64,000 nucleotides of DNA from Batrachochytrium dendrobatidis JAM81 (taxonomy: Eukaryota; Chytridiomycota; Chytridiomycetes; Rhizophydiales). The number at the start of each line of letters is the position of its first letter. Positions within the stretch are counted from its first letter, which is position 1. The notes below the pieces were generated by a model. The model searched no databases and was not told the DNA's origin. It saw only the letters and a program-made list of their open reading frames with translations. Where the stretch lies: positions 3,312,532 through 3,376,531 of the forward strand of contig NW_006281099.1 of assembly GCF_000203795.2 (NCBI RefSeq). Direction: 5' to 3'. The translations under genes and the position numbers were made by a program. Positions 57,701 to 64,000 of the stretch are shown here, piece after piece.

Positions 57701-60700
57701 TGGCAGTAGATTTGGCAATGAAGTACTTTAACGCAAATAGCTTCTCTTTATCTTCATCACTCATGCCCATGTCTTTAAGCCTGACAAGTAATTCGTTGCG
57801 ATCATTGCTGTGGGAGTCTGTGTTTTGATTGCTGGAATTCAAACCAGTAGGTCGCGTTTCAGGATTTGATCGAGACGCAAATAAGATAGCTTGTTCATAA
57901 AGACTTCGTGGAAGCTAAAAAATTAAAACATTAGTGAGTTTCAAGCACTACTCAGTAGACAGATAATTACAGATGCACATACTGGGCTCCTTATACTCTC
58001 CAGCAGTGAAATTTGACTAAAATTAAATGTTTTGTAGCGCAAAAACGGCTTGACCATAGGATAAAGCACACAGCGAATATCAATTGGCGGAAGAATACGA
58101 ACGGTTGATGATAAAAATGCGACAACACCTAGACCATCAGTATGTAAGCTGAATCGCCATAAAATACACTTGAATCGTGTAAAATAAAGCAAGTACTATC
58201 AAATTTAAAGCTCACCATAGCGAATCCAGCGATTTGGGTGGCAGACCAGCGGTAACACAGTGACACATAGTTCTTTAATTTTTATCTTACTTATAAGACC
58301 AAGTTCAGCCAGAGATGTCAACGAGCCAAGTACTTTTTCTACAACAAACTCTTCCGAGTCTATTCAATATTCAAAATATACAGCACAGTGAATATACACA
58401 ATTCAATCAAAAGTGCAGCAAGCTACAATATGCATCAGTTAATTTAAGCTTACCAGTCAGAGCTTGCACCATTAATGGTAAAATATACTCATCAAGACTA
58501 CGAATTCCAACAAAAGTACCGACACCAACTATAGTTTCATAAAAAGCACTGTAATAAACACACTGTTAGATATGAGTCGCGATAAGCATGCCAGCCAACA
58601 CAACTAGTGCTAATGTATCAAACAATATTAATCTAACTACCTTCTTAAAGACCAATCTGGATCATTTAGATATGTAATCATGTGTAACAATAAAACATCA
58701 TTGGCCTTTTGTCTTCCAAAAAAAATGCACAGACGAGGCATCTCAGCCAATAAAGAACGCTTGACGATTGACTGGGGATCAACCAAGAGCGTTTCTACGT
58801 CTTCTTGGATAATATCCTGTAAATACCGCTGATTGGCATCATAGCCCATCTACCATGATCATGATATAATCATCATCCACCCAATCCAAATAAATCAGTA
58901 TATAACATATCTGATATGCATTCAAGTAATGCATACCTGATACATATTGCTGTCCATATTCAAATCACAGTTGCTTTCGGTTTTTAGTATTTGTGAGAGC
59001 TCTAAAAACTGAAGTGAAATCTCAGCTACAGATGCAATGGGTATGTTAATTTGATAGTGTCCACCAAATTATTTAAATTTTTAGTAATCGCCATATAGTC
59101 ATTCAGCTATTACCTATTGATGATATGCATTGAGCGTATGCTGCACGAGCCAATACGTTTGAATCTGTAGCAAACTTTCGAAGGCCTGGAAGTATATACT
59201 CTGGAAATATATTAGCATCTGAGGGAGTAATGGATTTAACAGTGAGAAGCTAATTTAACCAGTAAATTATTATTCAGCCGTTAGTATGTCAATTGGCAAA
59301 AATATTAAATTTCAAACATCTTGGATATACCAGTTGTGTCAACGTAGTCAATGCATTAATGCGAACAGTGGGGTTTTCATCCGTCAACAGTACGAAAATG
59401 TATGGCACGACCCTGTCTAATTTGTGCTCATCGGAAACTTGTATTCCCAATGCTAGCAATAGATCGAGTCCCCTTAGTCGAGAAGTAGAATACAATGTAT
59501 TTCGGATTGCTGCACATACAATCGCAATAAAAATCAAACTCGTATCTTCTGAAAGCGAACTTTTTCCAATAAAAAGTGAGTTTGAAGTAAAATTTGGTAT
59601 GTGTACATGAACAGGAAGAAGTGACTAAAACTCTAGAATTAGTAGTGTGTCGAAAAGATCATCAAATGCAGTTGAATCTAGTTAGAGCTGGCATAAAAAT
59701 ACCTTTATGGTTTCCCCTTCCAACCCTATATCTGTAAACTTTTCCAAAACGGTATCCTTATTATCTGCAGGATTCGAGACATTGTTCAAAGATTCAGTCG
59801 ATTTGTGATGGTTGGGAATCTGCAGTGCATCTGCAATACGTTCAAAATCCTGATACACTCTGTCTATTTTTGCGTCTGCATCTGCAACTATCGCATTGGA
59901 ACTATTTGCCAAAAATACAAAGTACTGTGCCATATTGGATGCTGAGTATGGATCTGATAGTGATGCAAGGTATGGATGAAAAAAAGAACAAAAATAGTCT
60001 GGAAAAGCTTGGTTTCTCCTAGACATACAAGGAGTTAGTTTGACAGATTAAAATCTGAATGTGCCATCCAAGTATACTATGGTGTTTCAAATTACCATTT
60101 TGAAATATACTCGCGCATGGATAATCGCTCATTTGGATCTATTTGAATCATGTGCTTTACCAATTCACGTATCGGAACATCAGAAATGGTATCTAATAGT
60201 ACACTAGGGTCGTATGCTTTTTTCCGATATTGCAACAACTGTGATAATGTAAATAATGGAGTGCCATCCAGGATAAGCTCAGAAATAGTACAACCAACTG
60301 AAAATATGTCCATTTCAGCTGTCAACCTTGCGTTTTGATCTTGGGCAATAGGGTCACCAGACTCGTAGAATCGTTCAGGAGCCAAGTAGCATGCTCGTCG
60401 ACTGGATGTATCAAAAAAAAATGTAAAATCGGCAGGATTATCCTGATTGATTCCATAATGGAATGTTAGCATGCTTGCAGCCACAATATATAGTCGAGGC
60501 AATTTGTTGATACCCATTACCTCGGGTAGATAAGCCGGCTTGAATGAGCTGAAATCAGCAACATAAACCCAATTCCAGCTTGTAACAAAAATGTTTTCGG
60601 TCTTGATATCTCCATGAAAAATCTATATTCAAAACTGTGAGTTTCTTTTGGAATATTAAAAATTAGCTTAAAACCAAAGTGGGTTATCCAGCGTTTTGGC

Positions 60701-61449
60701 ACCTGTTTTGAATGAGCTTCAGCTACACCAGACAAAATCTGAAATATGATCCATCTCTTTTCCAAAGCTGTGAGTAATGGACGATTACTGTGATGGCACC
60801 AATCCAGATGAAATGATGAGTATGATTGCAACAAGGCTAGAAACAACCGAAATACAACATCCTGGTTTGCAATACTGACCTGATTCGATCATACAGATTG
60901 CTGGCAATATACTGACGGATCATGTATCCAGCACGATCAGACTCGCTGATAATTTGGTATGGTAAGATATTCGGAATATCTTGCAAAGCATCTCGCTCCA
61001 CTTGAATGATACAAAACAGGATATTGGCCATTAGAATGCAGTACAACCACATGAAATTAAGCACTTGACGATGACTGATCACATTCGCATTTACCAACAT
61101 ACATTGAAGAGTTTTGACATATTTTTTGAGAGAAAGACTAGGCTCTGGCTTGATAAATATTTTAACGACCACAAGACCTTCTGGATGTCTACATCTAATA
61201 GTTTTGAGAAATCTGGAACTTCCTAGACTGTGATTTGGTAGCAAATGGTTTAATCGTGCAAGTCAGCATAATGAAATCGATTTCCAGTTCAAGATGATGG
61301 CATAGGATCATCGCTCAAACACCGACTGCAGGACTCGAGCAATCCGGCATTCACCTTTTCTCGTATAAAACATCCGGCAACTCGCCAACATAGCTGTCGA
61401 TTCCAGCAAGGGTAGCTCGTGGTCTGGCATTAGACACCAAATTGCCCAT
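54800..61449 (-). CDS. VPS15: Vps15, pseudokinase-like subunit of the Vps34 PI3-kinase complex
   Basis: Twenty-four exons, 1554 residues: 61449-61355, 61227-61103, 61000-60880, 60787-60703, 60622-60521, 60442-60096, 60018-59703, 59624-59331, 59249-59114, 59025-58937, 58849-58641, 58548-58454, 58359-58216, 58128-57983, 57914-57691, 57589-57448, 57384-57027, 56947-56870, 56783-56496, 56411-56327, 56243-56163, 56075-55571, 55493-55267 and 55172-54800. It anchors Vps34 for PI3P synthesis in endocytosis and autophagy. Gly2 of MGNLVSNAR fits N-myristoylation. The kinase domain has KSLGSSRFLK, FHGDIKTEN for the HRD loop and VADFSSF for DFG, as in other Vps15 proteins. Next are ACYLAPERF, HEAT repeats (CIFFGRQKANDVLLLHMI, FYETIVGVGTFVG), and C-terminal WD40 repeats (GWKPKGILVAHF, NFFATCSDDGTVKLWD, ending GGRDGVVKVWQ). 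Only the donor at 56162, not that near 56130, keeps the frame. Confidence 0.96.
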
Positions 61450-61540
61450 TTACAAGTCTGATGGCAAGTTGAATGAATGCTAAATATTCAAACTTGCAAT
61501 CTGAAGCACTTGCTCGAATCATCTTGATTATTGGCTCTGA

Positions 61541-62531
61541 ATGTCTGCATCGGGCCATTCATCTAAACAGTCGCTTCCTTTAGTGTGTATTCCTTCTACT
61601 AGCTTGCGAAGCAAGCAGAAACCTCTAGTTGAGCCCATACATGAAACTGCCATTCGGACAAACGGTCGAGTCCTCATTCAGCACACTGAGAGAGCGAGAC
61701 TAGCAAGGTCTGTTCATGCATGCATTTGCTCACTCCCACTCTATCCAAACTAGCACACATATTCTAGCAATACTCTTTATTAATGAATTATATATAGACA
61801 AACCAACAAGGACCCATCAAGGCGATCTGAACTGCGACATCATACATTTCAAGGGCATAGATATTTTGTAGATAGAAATATCAATGGTTTAAACAGCTGC
61901 AGGTAAATGGTTTTATAGGCTAACCAACCCATTCAGATGTATGCGATACAACGACAACTGTCTAGCGTCATCAAACTTCATTTTAATTGGATTCTAAATG
62001 CATTTATTCTCCTCAATCAGTCCACAAGAGAATATCAACAAATCCAAAGATCGCCATCCTAGTAATACCTCGTTACCTACTATATTGGGATCAGCATCAG
62101 ATACTAGACATTGTTCTGCTACCAAAACCATACAACATTCTCTTATTGCTTCAAAAAAAACATATACAACTGGTCCATTTCGCTACATTCGGCATATTCA
62201 AAAAGCCAATACGGAAAGTAGTGTTCAGCATTGTTTACATCCGTGCATAGATTTAACTCTCGATAGCAATGATCTCAGTAAGGATCAAACCATATTACCC
62301 ATAGCTGAATCTTCTGTCAGTACGCTGCACAAATGTTTCAAGCCATCACATAGTCAAACTCAGCATATTTACGATTCCCTGCACGAAAACAGTTGGTGTA
62401 CGCTTCATTGTCTGGACTCGTATCAGGTAATTTATGTGTTCCATGTCCTGTTACTTTTAAGCTCGCGCATGTTTAATGATTGCATGGCTCAGCAGTATCA
62501 GATTGAAAAGACTGATGAAACTACCAGCTAA
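61541..62531 (+). CDS. Unrecognised basic protein, three exons
   Basis: Exons 61541-61707, 62021-62426 and 62493-62531 join in phase to give 203 residues. The only supports are the GT-AG signals, closed phases and a clean divergent position 91 bp from the VPS15 start. I recognise no family. The protein is Ser/Thr/Gln/His-rich; residues near 135 read PCIDLTLDSND, resembling a SUMO-interacting motif (hydrophobic core then acidic residues). Intron 1 is 313 bp, longer than most here. It could be a lineage-specific gene or a wrong model; a single-exon reading from ATG 61998 is the alternative. Confidence 0.4.
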
Positions 62532-62809
62532 CACGGTTATTATATTACTAGAGCCCGATAAAAGCTAAACTAGAGCTAATTCGCCTTTTAGCTGGTTCAG
62601 GTCAACAATCCACTTTAGACTCGTTCCATTCAGATATACCAGCCAGCTCTACTCAATTCAAATAAATCATTCATTTTTATAATATTAGGAACTTGATAGT
62701 GGACATCTGCATATTAAAAAGTCAAACTGCCAAACCCAACGATTGAATATTCTTCGAGGCTATAGTAGTTCAAGACTAATGTTTAAAAGTAACAATGAGC
62801 AGTAAATCA

Positions 62810-64000
62810 TTATCTACGTAGACTCGAAGTCCGCTGTGATTTTGATTTACTGGAAATGTTGTCGCCAGAATGGAACTCTGGGAGCGAAACATTCGTCGAG
62901 TTCATATTTGCCAAGGCACTACTGCTAAACGAGAGCCTTCTAGAGCGTGGCATTGAAAGAAAGTTTCCGTCTTGTCCTTGACCGCCATCTCCTATTCTAT
63001 ATTGAAGTAAACTTTTAAACCTGCGTGACTCTTCCGGAGTGACCTTTTCTATATCAGTTGCGTCAAGCGTCGATCCAAGAGATGTATCCAAAAGATCCAA
63101 AAACTGTTTTTCCATCACTTTGTCAACCTTGACATCAGTTCCTAGCATTTTGCGAAGTTTGTTGAGTCGTATCAATTTTGAACGTTTGCTCTGGTCGTCT
63201 TCTAAAAAGTCTGCAGACGTTCCAGAGATAATAGATGTTGCAGGATCTGCTGTCTCTGGACTGGTTTCAGTCGGATTGATATGAAATAATCTTGCGTCGC
63301 TACTGACTGCTCGATACAGACTACCCGATCGACTGGGAAACGTATCGTCAAAGGGTTTAACACATGGTAAAGCACTATTTTGTTGGCTTGACCTAATACC
63401 AGGCTCACTATGTACGTCTGAACACTCGCTCACCGAGTGCGAGTTTGATACTAATTGAATTCGCGTAAGTTGAAATTAGTATCATTAATACCAGCATAAA
63501 TCGAATTCAACTGGCATGATAAAAGCTTTAAATACAAATCTTACCCTGATGATCATCGACGGTTGTCTTGGCAATATATTGCGTGTCGTCTGCGACAGAT
63601 GGGTAAGATAAAATTGCCTGAGCAGGAACAGTAGCACCCAACAGTCTTTCCAATTTATCAGAAGTCTTTTTAAATTGCTTTTTTTCTGCCAAAGTCAAAG
63701 GCCGAGCTTGAGGTGGGGATCGAGGTGCAGAAGATTGTGCCTCTATCACATCAGTTTCGTTGATGCGATGACCCAAAACTTGTGAAAGCTTGTCATAGCG
63801 AAGTTTATTGACCATTCTTGCAGAATCAACTGTCTCAGTACTAGAAGTTACATCCATATCAAGCACGCTAGAATTCTCTTCAAACTTGTATAGTTCAAAA
63901 TCAATTAAACACGAATTCAAATCCAAAGCGTCCAAATTAAGATGGACTTCAAAGTTGTCGACAGGTTGGACTGTATCAGAAGGTGTACTTCCAACAAAGT
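62810..64000 (-). CDS. Unrecognised protein with KLxxxLG repeats (5' end beyond window)
   Basis: The visible part runs from the window edge through 63545, then 63450-62810 after a GT-AG intron (63451-63544); the phase closes. The frame is open to 64000, so the start is upstream of the window. Three short helical blocks share a pattern: YDKLSQVLGHRINETDVI, SDKLERLLGATVPAQAIL and LNKLRKMLGTDVKVDKVM, spaced irregularly. The rest is Ser/Asp-rich, and the C-terminus SKSKSQRTSSLRR is basic. I do not recognise a family. The repeated KLxxxLGxxV block suggests a docking motif presented several times (inference). Confidence 0.6.

Noticed and set aside
1..64000. tRNA, rRNA or snRNA genes
   Set aside because: I looked by eye for A/B-box and T-loop patterns on both strands and found no convincing candidate; a tRNAscan or Infernal run would be decisive.

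Overview
This window is nuclear DNA from an intron-rich, AT-rich fungus, most likely a chytrid. Several fungal families are present: RXT3, an ALO1-type aldonolactone oxidase, a Dbf2/Sid2 kinase, a Zn2Cys6 regulator and a JSN1-type PUF protein. Alongside them are features many Dikarya lack or show rarely: a Tctex1 dynein light chain, a tau/MAP-type microtubule-binding repeat protein, and an apparent U12-type AT-AC intron. I infer Chytridiomycota, possibly a Rhizophydiales relative such as Batrachochytrium; nothing in the sequence fixes the species. Gene models were built by hand, joining exons so that reading phase and family alignment are both kept. Most introns are 60-140 bp with GTRNGN donors.

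Layout. 1-2452: RQC2/NEMF (truncated by the window edge), divergent from a snapin-like gene. 2945-7073: RRM-PUF protein. 7531-11963: VPS11 in 16 exons, with one AT-AC and two GC-AG introns. 12511-15231: RXT3. 15232-17700: gene-poor, with a repeat fragment and an orphan exon-like piece. 17701-19185: bHLH factor. 19841-20456: two-exon secreted Cys-rich protein. 21601-25714: ABCC/MRP transporter. 26621-29324: Zn2Cys6 regulator. 30754-31906: tau/MAP-repeat protein. 32117-33257: GTP cyclohydrolase I. 34070-35422: dual-specificity phosphatase. 37776-39943: Reb1/TTF1-like Myb protein. 40704-42541: alkaline ceramidase. 42822-43471: Tctex1 light chain. 43598-45015: ETF beta. 45971-49106: glycogen synthase with an internal 100-N gap. 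49441-51327: ALO1. 52086-54469: DBF2/SID2 kinase. 54800-61449: VPS15 in 24 exons. 61541-62531: unrecognised gene. 62810-64000: unrecognised gene, cut by the window edge.

A family of short terminal-inverted-repeat elements (MITE-like, about 90-650 bp, ends close to TACAGCCGTATTCACGTAAA) is scattered through the intergenic spaces, in both orientations, with at least nine near-complete copies. One sits in an intron of the ceramidase gene. One overlaps the GTP cyclohydrolase start codon. One ends 7 bp before the glycogen synthase ATG.

There are no operons. Genes are independently transcribed, with several compact divergent pairs: RQC2/snapin-like, VPS15/unknown, ETF beta/glycogen synthase, REB1-like/ceramidase and ALO1/DBF2. 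Two endolysosomal trafficking genes, VPS11 and VPS15, lie in the same window, along with a BLOC-1-like subunit, but no co-regulation is visible. The most unusual items are the tau-like protein and the minor-spliceosome intron.
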